Positions 1-9,480 of a DNA stretch of 38,864 nucleotides are shown piece after piece. Origin of the DNA: Peribacillus acanthi (lineage in GTDB: Bacteria > Bacillota > Bacilli > Bacillales > DSM-1321). The DNA lies in assembly GCF_003073175.1 (NCBI RefSeq), contig NZ_QBBX01000014.1, forward strand, positions 61,534 to 100,397, given 5' to 3'. The notes beneath the pieces are model-generated. The model worked only from the letters and a program-made list of their open reading frames with translations. It did no database searches and was not told the DNA's origin. Position 1 is the first letter of the stretch; each line of letters begins with the position of its first letter. A program made the position numbers and the translations under genes.

Positions 1-204
1 CCAATTATCGTTGAACAAATTTTTGAAATCATTAAAGAGCTTAACAACGAAGGAATTACCATTCTCTTAGTTGAACAAAATGCCTATCAGTCTCTACAAA
101 TCGCAGATCGAGGATATGTCATTCAAACCGGAGAAATTAAATTACATGGTAGAGGTTTAGATTTGATCAAGAATGAGGAAGTAAGGGAAGCCTATTTAGC
201 TTAG
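1..204 (+). CDS. livF: Branched-chain amino-acid ABC transporter ATP-binding protein LivF, C-terminal part
   Basis: The 5' end lies outside the window; 67 C-terminal residues are visible. They include ILLVEQNA, which is the region just after the Walker B/H-loop in the LivF group, then ADRGYV, an ETG-like turn (QTGEI), and the family's usual ending around EEVREAYLA. LivF is one of two cytoplasmic ATPases that drive uptake of leucine, isoleucine and valine with LivG, the permeases LivH/LivM and a binding protein. It is probably the last gene of its operon, because a strong intrinsic terminator follows about 70 bases downstream. Calling it LivF rather than another short ABC ATPase rests on these tail motifs only. 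Confidence 0.8.
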   Translation, partial: PIIVEQIFEIIKELNNEGITILLVEQNAYQSLQIADRGYVIQTGEIKLHGRGLDLIKNEEVREAYLA

Positions 205-273
205 GTGAAAATTGTGAAAATTTTTGCCTGTAAAGTGTCTTTTTAAGAAAGCAATATCAATACCATTCAAAAT

Positions 274-345
274 CAGTGATATTCCTTCATTTTAGGGGAA
301 AGTAATTTATCCCCACAGTGAAGGAATATCACTGTTTTTTTATGC
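274..345 (+). terminator. Intrinsic terminator after livF
   Basis: A 17-base arm (274-290) pairs with 318-334 with one mismatch. The loop contains a further GGGG/CCCC pairing, and a run of seven T follows. Confidence 0.85.
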
Positions 346-407
346 TTATTATTTTTCATCTTTGTCCATAATTGGTACTAGATAAAATATCCATGATGGA
401 GGATAAA

Positions 408-1340
408 ATGAAACTTCTAAAAGTTATCATCATATTTGTTGCATTTGTGCCCTTACTTATCTCATGTAGTCATGGAGCAAGACAAGAGGATACAGAATTA
501 GGTTTTAATAGACCAACACAAGATGAAACACTGCTTGAAAAGATACAGAAAAGACCAGTATATTTTCTATTGATTGGAATAGATTCAAGAGGGGAAGAAC
601 ACTCAAGGTCCGATTCAATGATCTTATTACAATATGATGGGGAAAGTAATTCCGTAAAGTTGGCTTCGCTGATGAGAGACAGCTATGTCATGATTCCATC
701 GACACCTGATGGAACCATACAACATAAACTCAATCATGCTTATTATTTAGGGGGAGAAAGGTTATTACGTGACACAATTAAGCAGAACTTCAATATTTCC
801 ATTGACCATGTGGTAACTATTGATTTTCAGGGTTTTGCAAGAATGATCGATTTACTATCGCCTGAAGGAATAGAGGTTCATGTGACAAAAGCAATGATTG
901 AAGATATGAATTTCAATTTACAACCTGGAGATCATTATTTACACGGGAATGACCTTTTAAAGTATGTAAGATTTAGACATGATGGAGAGAGTGATTTCGG
1001 GAGAGTTGCAAGACAACAGGAAGTGCTAGTCAAAATCAAGGGGTTACTTGCACAACAATTGAATTCAGCAGAAGGAATTCTAAGTCTTCCGGGAATGGTG
1101 AATGAGGGGATGGAGTTCATTCAAAGTGATTTGACGAAGAGTCAGATATTATCCCTCTCCGCCAAAATTCTATTTGACAGGATAGACACAGTTGATACGA
1201 TAAGAATTCCTATTACGAATAGTTATACTAATGAGACATTTAAACACGCTGGAGCAGTACTTCAACTTGACTTAGAAAAGAATGTTGAGGCGCTGGAAAA
1301 TTTTTTTGACTCTGAAAACACCCCAACGAATCCACTATGA
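408..1340 (+). CDS. LytR-CpsA-Psr (LCP) family lipoprotein
   Basis: LCP proteins transfer undecaprenyl-linked glycopolymers such as teichoic acids or capsule onto peptidoglycan outside the membrane. The 310-residue product has the core LCP motifs: LLIGIDSR with SDSM near residues 56-72, LASLMRDSYV, KLNHAYYLGG, and the Arg-rich FRHDGESDFGRVARQQ. The ATG at 408 is chosen over upstream TTG/ATG codons because GGAGG at 398-402 sits five bases before it. Unlike most LCP enzymes, which start with a plain transmembrane anchor, this one has a hydrophobic stretch ending in LISC (Cys20), so it is probably a lipoprotein. It stands alone between two terminators. No glycopolymer genes are adjacent, so the polymer it handles is unknown. 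Confidence 0.88.
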   Translation: MKLLKVIIIFVAFVPLLISCSHGARQEDTELGFNRPTQDETLLEKIQKRPVYFLLIGIDSRGEEHSRSDSMILLQYDGESNSVKLASLMRDSYVMIPSTPDGTIQHKLNHAYYLGGERLLRDTIKQNFNISIDHVVTIDFQGFARMIDLLSPEGIEVHVTKAMIEDMNFNLQPGDHYLHGNDLLKYVRFRHDGESDFGRVARQQEVLVKIKGLLAQQLNSAEGILSLPGMVNEGMEFIQSDLTKSQILSLSAKILFDRIDTVDTIRIPITNSYTNETFKHAGAVLQLDLEKNVEALENFFDSENTPTNPL

Positions 1341-1364
1341 AGGATTCGTTGGGGTGTTTTTTGT
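1317..1364 (+). terminator. Terminator overlapping the LCP stop codon
   Basis: A 17-base perfect stem (1317-1333 with 1342-1358) is followed by a T run. Its 5' arm lies inside the last codons of the LCP gene, and the stop codon is in the loop. Confidence 0.85.
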
Positions 1365-1382
1365 GAGTATCACCTCAGATTT

Positions 1383-1964
1383 CTATTCGATGGCTGCCCA
1401 CATTTCAGGTGGGTTTAATTCATATACTGATTCATGACGATCCATCACACTATTGATAATGAATTCTCTTCGTAAAGTAGCAAAGTCATCATGATATTGC
1501 TTAATGTATTCATTTAGTTCCTTCTCAGGATATTTTTTCCCCATCTCTAAGCCTTTTGCTAAATGGTATAATACGATCAATTTCTTTTTTCGTTGTGATG
1601 GTATGTTTTTAAGTTTTCCATCCTTCGTTAAGAAATTTTGTAGAATCGATTGGTGTTCTGATAATTGATCTTTTGGCATACTTTTCTTTTCTCCTCCATT
1701 TAATGTATTTGTCAAAGCTAAAGAGTACTGTTCGAAATCCTTTGCATTAAAATGGTAATATATCGTGTTTTTATCCCTTTTTTCATGGATGATATTGGCC
1801 TCTTTTAATTTTGCTAAGTGATGAGATATGGTAGGCGGACGCAGTCCTAACATCCCAGCTAATGCAGCATTATGCTTAGGTCCGTGTGATAAAAGAATGC
1901 AAATCCTAATTCTCGTTGCATCGCCCATCACTTTGTGGAAATTGACTATTTTGTTTAATTGCAT
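1383..1964 (-). CDS. ArsR-family transcriptional regulator with C-terminal DUF2087
   Basis: The protein has 193 residues. Residues 1-85 form an ArsR-type winged helix: GDATRIRICILL, then recognition helix RPPTISHHLAKLKEA, then a wing with REKRDKNTIYYHF-like composition. The C-terminal part (about 105-185) matches DUF2087, with KLKNIPSQRKKKLIVLYHLA, KEL.EYI and the DFATLRREFI segment. No ArsR metal-binding Cys box is visible, so the signal is probably not a metal. GGAGG precedes the ATG. The gene is divergent from trhA, and three related palindromic sites overlap its promoter, which points to autorepression. The inducer is unknown. Confidence 0.85.
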   Translation of the reverse strand: MQLNKIVNFHKVMGDATRIRICILLSHGPKHNAALAGMLGLRPPTISHHLAKLKEANIIHEKRDKNTIYYHFNAKDFEQYSLALTNTLNGGEKKSMPKDQLSEHQSILQNFLTKDGKLKNIPSQRKKKLIVLYHLAKGLEMGKKYPEKELNEYIKQYHDDFATLRREFIINSVMDRHESVYELNPPEMWAAIE

Positions 1965-1978
1965 TGCAACCTCCTATA

Positions 1979-2027
1979 TTAGATAAATATCTAATTAGAT
2001 GATAATCTAATTAGAGTTTATATTCAA
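1979..2027 (-). promoter_or_regulatory. Promoter of the ArsR gene with three operator-like palindromes
   Basis: On the minus strand TTGAAT (2022-2027) and TATCAT (1999-2004) are 17 bases apart. Three related palindromic sites overlap this promoter: TCTAATTAGA (2006-2015) in the spacer, ATCTAATTAGAT (1989-2000) at and just after the -10, and TTAGAT-N4-ATCTAA (1979-1994) around the start site. A TATAAT (2062-2067) for the divergent trhA lies outside the palindromes. Confidence 0.65.
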
Positions 2028-2094
2028 GTCTTAAAATCTTTTTAATTTTCAATATTAGGAGTATAATGAGCAAATCATAGGAATGGAGGTAAGT

Positions 2095-2745
2095 ATGGCA
2101 ACGACACATGTTTTTACAAAGAAAGAAGAGCTCGTCAATGCACTTACTCATGGTATAGGTGTAATTCTCAGTATTACAGCATTGGTTTTCTTGATAATTC
2201 GTTCTGTAACAGAAGGTACAGCATGGCATGTTACTACTTTTATTATTTATGGTGTCAGCATGCTAGTGCTTTATCTTTGTTCCACATTAGTGCATAGCTT
2301 TCCACCTGGAAAAGCCAAGGACATATTTGAAATCTTTGACCACGCGGCAATCTATATTTTCATTGCAGGAACATATACACCTTTTACTCTTATCGTAATA
2401 AATGGTGCCTTAGGTTGGACGATTTTAGGTATTGTATGGGGAATTGCAATTGTTGGAATTGTTTTCAAAGCCTTTTTTGTGAAAAGATTTCTGTTTTTAT
2501 CTACGGTTTTATATGTAGTCATGGGGTGGCTAATTGTCATCGCTTGGCATCCTCTGATAACTACTTTGCCTTTCGCAGGTCTTCAGTTATTGGTAATTGG
2601 TGGTGTTCTATACACTGTCGGAGCTATTTTTTATGTATGGAGAGGATTTCCATTTCATCATGCAATCTGGCACATCTTCGTAATACTAGGTTCTATTGCC
2701 CATTTCTTTTCCATATTGAATTATGTTTTACCCATCACAATGTAA
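2095..2745 (+). CDS. trhA: Hemolysin III / TrhA (PAQR) family membrane protein
   Basis: A 216-residue integral membrane protein with seven predicted helices. The PAQR metal-site pattern is present: STLVHS in helix 2, DHAAIYIFIAGTYTP in helix 3, and HAIWHIFV near the C terminus. Bacterial members are linked to membrane fluidity homeostasis; the old name hemolysin III is historical. The ATG at 2095 has GGAGG at 2085-2089, five bases upstream, and is preferred over the in-frame ATG at 2083, which overlaps that site. It is transcribed away from the ArsR-DUF2087 gene, so the shared operators could also influence it, although the palindromes lie nearer the regulator. Confidence 0.9.
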   Translation: MATTHVFTKKEELVNALTHGIGVILSITALVFLIIRSVTEGTAWHVTTFIIYGVSMLVLYLCSTLVHSFPPGKAKDIFEIFDHAAIYIFIAGTYTPFTLIVINGALGWTILGIVWGIAIVGIVFKAFFVKRFLFLSTVLYVVMGWLIVIAWHPLITTLPFAGLQLLVIGGVLYTVGAIFYVWRGFPFHHAIWHIFVILGSIAHFFSILNYVLPITM

Positions 2746-2780
2746 GGGGCTAGGGATGATTCCTAGTCCTTTTGTTTTTG
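2746..2780 (+). terminator. Terminator after trhA
   Basis: GGGCTAGGG pairs with TCCTAGTCC (some G-U pairs) and is followed by TTTTGTTTTTG. Confidence 0.6.
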
Positions 2781-2846
2781 TTTAAGAATTTTCTGACTTG
2801 TTATATAATGGATATCTATATATATATAATGAAAGTGGTGGTACAT

Positions 2847-3836
2847 ATGGAACAGGTCGTAGAACGAATTTTTAATGAGTCAATCATTTCGCAAGGTGCA
2901 GAACTGTTTTTAATAGAGAACAATTCATTGAGTAAAATAGGAGACTTTGAGAACTATATTTTTTCCGGATTAAGAAATGGCACTCCTGTCGTCTTACGCT
3001 TCACTCATAGTAGCCATCGATCGCATGAGCAAGTGAAGGCTGAAATTGAATGGGTCGATTATTTACATAAAAATGGTATTTCTGTCTATGAACACTTTCA
3101 TTCAAAACAAGCTGCATTATCTGAAGCTTTGACGGCTGAAGATGGTACTCAATTCTTTGTTTGTTGTTATGAAAAGATGCCTGGAGCAAATTTGAAGTGG
3201 AGTGAGTTTAAAGAAAATCCAGAACTTATTGAGCTTTGGGGAGAAGCAATCGGAGGCATGCATAGCGTTACTAAAAACTATGAGGTAAGGCCTGGTGTTC
3301 CCAAAAGACCAGATTGGGATGAAGAAGATCTGTTGGATATAGAAAAATATATGCCGAATGTAGAAGGTGATATAGTTGAATATCGTAACTCTATCCTTAA
3401 TGAGATTCGTGGACTAACTAAAAATAAGGATACATACGGTATGATTCATTCAGATCTTCACTTAGGGAACTTCCATTATCACGAAGGAAAATTATACTTA
3501 TTCGATTTTGATGATTGTTCGTACCATTTCTTTGCTAGTGATATCGCCATTCCTTTATATTACACTTGCATGGCAAGAGGTTTTTCTGAAAAGGAAGGTA
3601 TGGATGACTTTGGGGCAGAGTTTTTAAAGAACTTCCTAAAAGGGTATAATAAATTTCATTCTGTTTCAGAAGAAGTCATTCAATCTATCCCACTTTTCCT
3701 ACGATTGAGGGATGTCGTTTTGCTATCTGTCGTTTACAAAAAGTTTGATTTAAATAATTTATCACAAAATGAAAAGAACTTTTTTGACAGTGTATATAAT
3801 AGAGTGAAATCACGTAAAACGATTGTCCAATTATAA
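2847..3836 (+). CDS. Aminoglycoside phosphotransferase (APH)-like kinase
   Basis: The 329-residue product has the APH/choline-kinase fold signature. The catalytic Brenner motif is HSDLHLGN (His201, Asp203) and the metal-binding loop is DFDD (Asp220). An ATP-contact region lies near the N terminus, with VVLRFTHSSHRS. Homologues include homoserine kinase-like and spore or small-molecule kinases, and the substrate cannot be read from sequence. The ATG at 2847 is chosen because GGTGG lies six bases upstream; an upstream TTG would add 25 residues without a ribosome site. It is a single-gene unit ending in a strong terminator. Confidence 0.8.
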   Translation: MEQVVERIFNESIISQGAELFLIENNSLSKIGDFENYIFSGLRNGTPVVLRFTHSSHRSHEQVKAEIEWVDYLHKNGISVYEHFHSKQAALSEALTAEDGTQFFVCCYEKMPGANLKWSEFKENPELIELWGEAIGGMHSVTKNYEVRPGVPKRPDWDEEDLLDIEKYMPNVEGDIVEYRNSILNEIRGLTKNKDTYGMIHSDLHLGNFHYHEGKLYLFDFDDCSYHFFASDIAIPLYYTCMARGFSEKEGMDDFGAEFLKNFLKGYNKFHSVSEEVIQSIPLFLRLRDVVLLSVVYKKFDLNNLSQNEKNFFDSVYNRVKSRKTIVQL

Positions 3837-3844
3837 GGCATCAA

Positions 3845-3873
3845 AAAAAAGCGAGGATCACCTCGCTTTTTTA
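3845..3873 (+). terminator. Bidirectional terminator between the APH-like gene and bioY
   Basis: AAAGCGAGG and CCTCGCTTT form a perfect hairpin with an ATCA loop, flanked by A8 and T6. It can therefore stop both converging transcripts. Confidence 0.85.
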
Positions 3874-3945
3874 AATTACTTGTTTGAGATATTAAATATA
3901 AGAGCAACTAAAGGCTAAAGTTTGCCCATCATAATTATTTTATGT

Positions 3946-4518
3946 TTAGGCAGCTAGTTTTTGGTCAGTTTTTGGTAGTAATCTTGCAGATGCTAAGCGG
4001 TTACGAACTAAAATTCCAATCCAAGAAGCAAGAGCAGCTTTTACCAGTCCGCCAATGATAAATGGCGTCAATCCACCTGCAATTGCAGCTTCCCAAGAAA
4101 GAGATGCGGCAAATTTTAACCAAGCAGTTCCCAACACCAAAGTAATAACCATTCCAATCGTGTTAGCAATCATAGCATGGACAAAAGTAAACTTTGTTTT
4201 TTCTAAGTAATAACCAATAATAAATGCTGTTGGAACAAATCCTACTAAATATCCTCCAGTTGGACCTACCAATTTTGAAATTCCACCAGACATTTCAGCG
4301 AACACTGGGATTCCAGCAGCACCGATGAACAAGTATAACAACACTGATAAAGTTCCATATCTTGATCCTAAGATTGTGGCTGCTAATCCAATTGCTAATG
4401 TTTGCCCAGTAATTGGCACCAAAGGAAGTGGAATAGTAAATTGTGCAAAGACTCCGATGATTGCTGCAAATAATGCTGTTAAAATCATTAATTTCAGTTT
4501 CTCACGTTCTTGGTTCAT
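3946..4518 (-). CDS. bioY: Biotin transporter substrate-binding subunit BioY
   Basis: BioY is the S component that captures biotin in ECF-type transporters. The 190-residue product has about six hydrophobic segments and the family motifs LVPITGQTLAI near residue 35, GPTGGYLVGF near 85, and GTAWL near 130. No ecfA/ecfT genes are adjacent, so it presumably uses a shared energising module encoded elsewhere. GGAGG precedes the ATG. A canonical BirA operator lies just upstream, so the expected control is repression by biotinyl-AMP-bound BirA. Confidence 0.93.
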   Translation of the reverse strand: MNQEREKLKLMILTALFAAIIGVFAQFTIPLPLVPITGQTLAIGLAATILGSRYGTLSVLLYLFIGAAGIPVFAEMSGGISKLVGPTGGYLVGFVPTAFIIGYYLEKTKFTFVHAMIANTIGMVITLVLGTAWLKFAASLSWEAAIAGGLTPFIIGGLVKAALASWIGILVRNRLASARLLPKTDQKLAA

Positions 4519-4539
4519 TATGTATACCTCCTGAATGTT

Positions 4540-4572
4540 TATGTTAACTCCAAATATAACTCAGTTAACATA
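4540..4572 (-). promoter_or_regulatory. BirA operator upstream of bioY
   Basis: TATGTTAACT (4540-4549) and AGTTAACATA (4563-4572) are perfect 10-base inverted arms separated by 13 bases. Their placement 22 bases before the bioY start matches the GTTAAC-containing operators bound by BirA. Confidence 0.88.
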
Positions 4573-4749
4573 TTTAGTTTAAAATCGTCTAATAATTTTG
4601 TCAAACAGTTTTTTAGAAAAGTAATTTAATTGAAGGTTTTAGTTATCCAAAAGATACATGCAATAAGAAAGAAATTATTTCCTTTCTTTAATGGAAAAGA
4701 TTGACTATAATAATTAAAGATTTTATAAAAATTTTGGAGGTACAATAAT

Positions 4750-4806
4750 ATGTCAAAAACACTAGTTGGCGTTATACATTCATCAGGGGTGACTGTAGTT
4801 AACTAA
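4750..4806 (+). CDS. Short leader ORF (18 residues) before the MFS exporter
   Basis: The peptide reads MSKTLVGVIHSSGVTVVN. A consensus GGAGG (4736-4740) sits nine bases before its ATG, so translation is likely despite its size. It ends 60 bases before the transporter start. The downstream spacer can form alternative hairpins. CACTCCT (4819-4825) can pair either with AGGGGTG inside the leader (4785-4791) or, shifted, with the exporter's Shine-Dalgarno region (CTCC..TAC 4821-4830 with GTAGGAG 4851-4857). This resembles translational attenuation of resistance genes. Function is inferred from arrangement only. Confidence 0.6.
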   Translation: MSKTLVGVIHSSGVTVVN

Positions 4807-4866
4807 AATTTACACATGCACTCCTGCTACTAAAAGATAAACTGAATAGGGTAGGAGATTAGAAAT

Positions 4867-6078
4867 ATGTTAAAAAAGAATACGTTAGGTGCTCATAATA
4901 GTCGGATTTTATTCTGGGTTCAATTTTTTGCTTCGGCAAGTTTTTTACAGCCTGTTATCACACTGTTTTATATGCAAAATGGTTTGACTGAAAAAGAAAT
5001 ATTTTGGCTAATCATGTGTTGGAGTGGAGCGGTATTACTCTCAGAGGTTCCAACGGGTATATATGCAGATAAATTTGGACCTAAAATTTCATTCATGACA
5101 GGGGCACTAGTAAAAATTTTAAGTTTAGCATTACTTTTAGGTGCTGACATACCAGCACTACTTTTTCTAAGTAGCTTCCTAAGTGGGTGTTCAGTGACAT
5201 TCTTCTCAGGAGCAGATGAAGCACTACTTTATGAATCGTTGAAAAAATCCGGTGACGAAAACAAAATGGATCGAGTTATGGGAAGAATCTCTTCTGCAAC
5301 CTTTATCACATCACTTGTCACTGTATTTGTTGGGGCGTTTCTTGCAAAAGATCTTACAGAAGGCCAGTTTGAATTGCTCATCTATTTAGGAATGGTTGCA
5401 TTCTTATTTGTTTTCATTTTGTCAGCTTTTATTATTGAGCCAAAAGTAGAAATATCATACCGAGAAAATGCGTTTAGCCATGTAAAAGAAGGGTTCCATG
5501 TTATAAAGAAAACACCAGAATTGTTTCTGATGTTCATGAATCTAACTCTTGTATTCATACCTGCAGCTGCGGTGTTTCAAAATTTTGACCAACCATTACT
5601 GTTAAATGCCGGAATATCTGTTGTTGGTATTGGAATAGTTTATTCAATAGCAGCTATTATTGGATTTTTCGCCACCCATCGCTTAGATTGGCTATTGGAC
5701 CGAATTTCAGGATTGAAATTGTTCTTTATTACGGGGCTTGCTGCTGGAGTATCACTATTGATAATTTCACAATTAGGGGATAAATCACTTGTTGTGATTC
5801 TATGCTTCTTGGTGCTACGGTTTGTAAGTGCAATTCGTTACCCGATCTATTCCCAAATTCAGAATGATCTCATTCCATCCCATGTGCGTGCTACAACCAT
5901 TTCATTATTGTCGGTCCTGGATTCAATATGTGACCTTATCATATTTGGAAGTTTGTCAGGGATAGCTGTATTCGGCCTTTCTCCTATCTTCATGGTATGT
6001 GGAATCATTGCCATACTTGCATCCTTCATTCCTATCAGGAAGGCAAAAGAGTCAATCAAAAACAATTTAGCAGTATAA
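4867..6078 (+). CDS. Major facilitator superfamily exporter
   Basis: A 403-residue MFS protein with about twelve hydrophobic helices. The loop 2-3 motif A region reads EVPTGIYADKFGPKIS (near residues 60-75), and SGADEALLYESL follows helix 4, a pattern common in Gram-positive drug-efflux members. TAGGAG precedes the ATG. A strongly translated-looking 18-codon leader lies upstream, and its spacer can mask the ribosome site, which supports a role in drug export induced by a ribosome-targeting compound. The substrate cannot be told from sequence. Sugar or amino-acid export is less likely but not excluded. Confidence 0.85.
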   Translation: MLKKNTLGAHNSRILFWVQFFASASFLQPVITLFYMQNGLTEKEIFWLIMCWSGAVLLSEVPTGIYADKFGPKISFMTGALVKILSLALLLGADIPALLFLSSFLSGCSVTFFSGADEALLYESLKKSGDENKMDRVMGRISSATFITSLVTVFVGAFLAKDLTEGQFELLIYLGMVAFLFVFILSAFIIEPKVEISYRENAFSHVKEGFHVIKKTPELFLMFMNLTLVFIPAAAVFQNFDQPLLLNAGISVVGIGIVYSIAAIIGFFATHRLDWLLDRISGLKLFFITGLAAGVSLLIISQLGDKSLVVILCFLVLRFVSAIRYPIYSQIQNDLIPSHVRATTISLLSVLDSICDLIIFGSLSGIAVFGLSPIFMVCGIIAILASFIPIRKAKESIKNNLAV

Positions 6079-6084
6079 CAAGAT

Positions 6085-6128
6085 CAGCCTTTCTCCCATT
6101 GTAAATAGGTGGAAGGCTGTTTATTTTA
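6085..6128 (+). terminator. Terminator after the MFS gene
   Basis: CAGCCTT (6085-6091) pairs with AAGGCTG (6113-6119), followed by TTTATTTTAG. Confidence 0.65.
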
Positions 6129-6160
6129 GTTAGGGATTACTAATAGAGATAGTTTTATAA

Positions 6161-6265
6161 TCAAACTGGTGTTTCAATAAATGTTACTTTAATGATGTTT
6201 TCTGTTTTAGTGTTAAATTCAATACTAACAATTACACCGATTTCTTTATTAATTTGTTCTGCCAA
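6161..6265 (-). pseudogene. Possible remnant of a coding sequence, minus strand
   Basis: An open stretch of 34 codons from a TTG encodes a protein-like sequence (AEQINKEIGVIVSIEF..., ending ETPV). It has no ribosome site, and an in-frame stop lies just upstream. It could be the tail of a decayed gene or chance. The rest of 6079-6291 holds only the MFS terminator. Confidence 0.2.
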
Positions 6266-6291
6266 TATATTAATTGAAAGTAGTGATTTTT

Positions 6292-7191
6292 ATGGAGAAC
6301 ATTCTTGTACTTGGGGGAATCTCATTTAATTTAATGATCCATGTTGATGAATTTCCTCAACCCGTTGCACAAACTATGCATTCTGTAAGGTCTTATCATG
6401 AGACCCTTGGTTCAACAGGTGGCGGAAAGTCGTTAAACTTAAAGAAATTGGGGTTTAATGTAAATTTTTACGGCGTAATTGGGGAAGATGATTACGGAGA
6501 TAAAGTGGTTTCCTATTTCAAAAAAGAAGGAATTCCTTTTCATTATGATGTAAGTCCGAACGGGACAGAACGACATCTTAACTTTATGAAGAATTCTACT
6601 GGCGAAAGACTATCAATTTTTCTGAATTCAACACCCGATAATATTCAAACAAATAAAGAACAAGTTGAGAAACTCATTCAAGAAAGTGATTATGTATTTT
6701 TGAACATAATCCAATATTGCAAAGACTTCATTCCTTTACTCAAAAAACATAAGAAAGAAGTTTGGGTAGACCTTCATGACTATGATGGAAACAATGAATA
6801 TCATCAGGATTTTATTGAAGTTGCTGATGTTATCCAATTTAGCTCCGAAAATAATCCAAGGTACAAAGAAACAATGGAAGAATTTTTGTTAAGAGGAAAA
6901 AAATTAATTATTTGCACACACGGGGACAAAGGTTCAACCATTTTAACACAAACTGGTTGGTTAGAAACACCAGCATTAAAATTTGATGTAATTGATACAA
7001 ATGGTGCAGGCGATGCCTATTTTTCTGGGATCTTATATGGATTAACAAAAGGATATGAAATAGAAAAAACAGCGAAAATAGCTTCGATAGTTGGTGGAAT
7101 GGCAGTCACTTCAAAGGAACTAGCATCTAATGAACTTTCAAGTGATTTCGTGGAAGAAGAATATGAAAAAGTATTTTATCCTAAAGCTTAA
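6292..7191 (+). CDS. PfkB-family carbohydrate kinase (ribokinase-like)
   Basis: PfkB kinases phosphorylate sugars or nucleosides with ATP. The 299-residue product begins ILVLGG, has the glycine-rich TGGGKSLNLKKLG substrate region near residues 45-58, and the C-terminal signature DTNGAGDAYFSG (Asp235, catalytic base Asp241). The ATG at 6292 aligns the N terminus with the family; a TTG 18 bases upstream would add six residues. The ribosome site is weak (GAAAG). The usual second-residue pattern N(A)-AxxLA is changed to GGGKSLNL, so the substrate is open. No sugar transporter or catabolic gene is adjacent. Confidence 0.82.
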   Translation: MENILVLGGISFNLMIHVDEFPQPVAQTMHSVRSYHETLGSTGGGKSLNLKKLGFNVNFYGVIGEDDYGDKVVSYFKKEGIPFHYDVSPNGTERHLNFMKNSTGERLSIFLNSTPDNIQTNKEQVEKLIQESDYVFLNIIQYCKDFIPLLKKHKKEVWVDLHDYDGNNEYHQDFIEVADVIQFSSENNPRYKETMEEFLLRGKKLIICTHGDKGSTILTQTGWLETPALKFDVIDTNGAGDAYFSGILYGLTKGYEIEKTAKIASIVGGMAVTSKELASNELSSDFVEEEYEKVFYPKA

Positions 7192-7213
7192 TAATAATTT
7201 TATTGTATAAAAA

Positions 7214-7447
7214 TCAATGAAAATCAAGCATCGGGTAAATCCGTTGAAAATAGCGAAAATGATATCGAAAATCGTCAAACAGTATAGGACCATCTGTAAA
7301 TTGATAGTGCTCTAGAAAGGAAATTAGGATTTCTTCATCATTAATCGAGTCAAAAATCCCTGAAATATAGAACTGATTTTTGAACCGTGAGAATATTTGT
7401 GATTGATTCATAAAATCCATGATTTCTTCAACTTGATGAAGTTCCAC
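7214..7447 (-). CDS. Hypothetical small acidic protein
   Basis: A 77-residue ORF starting with GTG. AAGGAG lies ten bases upstream on the minus strand. The product is rich in Phe, Tyr and Asp (for example FRYHFRYFQRIYP near the C terminus) and has no transmembrane segment or recognised domain. It sits alone between the convergent PfkB kinase and the ABC-F gene. Not recognised; the composition and ribosome site make it more likely real than not. Confidence 0.5.
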   Translation of the reverse strand: MELHQVEEIMDFMNQSQIFSRFKNQFYISGIFDSINDEEILISFLEHYQFTDGPILFDDFRYHFRYFQRIYPMLDFH

Positions 7448-7522
7448 AAGTCATCAACTCCTTAAATCTCATTCTTTCCAAATGGTTGATTGTTAATCGA
7501 TTTACAAGAATGAATACTAAAT

Positions 7523-7555
7523 AAAACCCCGGAGAATGAATTCTCCGGGGTTTTG
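7523..7555. terminator. Bidirectional terminator downstream of the ABC-F gene
   Basis: CCCCGGAGAA and TTCTCCGGGG (7527-7550) form a perfect stem flanked by AAAA and TTTT, placed directly after the minus-strand ABC-F stop. Confidence 0.85.
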
Positions 7556-7562
7556 TGCATGT

Positions 7563-9233
<1,671 letters not shown>

Positions 9234-9318
9234 TTATTATTGTTGTGATAAAGGTAGACAAGCACCTTAAAATTCCCGTGTTTTAGGCTATTGTAATTAT
9301 AATTTCTATCTTGACATC

Positions 9319-9480
9319 ATGCAAGGAAAGGTTTTATCATCTCACACTTTTATCTTTTTGGAAAGTAAAGAAGAAGTCCGTAGACTTATCCTTGTAGTTA
9401 TAGGCATTGGTACAAGCATTATTGAACAAGACCAATATTATATAAGTAAAAAATACCCTGGATGTGATTTCTTTGATTAA
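9319..9480 (+). CDS. Possible small protein overlapping the holin start
   Basis: A 53-codon open frame from ATG with a protein-like middle (SKEEVRRLILVVIGIGTSI). It has no Shine-Dalgarno and overlaps the first codons of the holin gene in another frame. It may be chance or a remnant of a gene that once preceded the holin. The rest of 9201-9463 shows no other recognisable element. Confidence 0.25.
   Translation: MQGKVLSSHTFIFLESKEEVRRLILVVIGIGTSIIEQDQYYISKKYPGCDFFD

Noticed and set aside
4701-4729. TTGACT-N17-TATAAA promoter before the MFS leader ORF
   Set aside because: The start site it predicts would fall at the leader's ribosome site, so it is doubtful; an overlapping TATAAT lacks a good -35.
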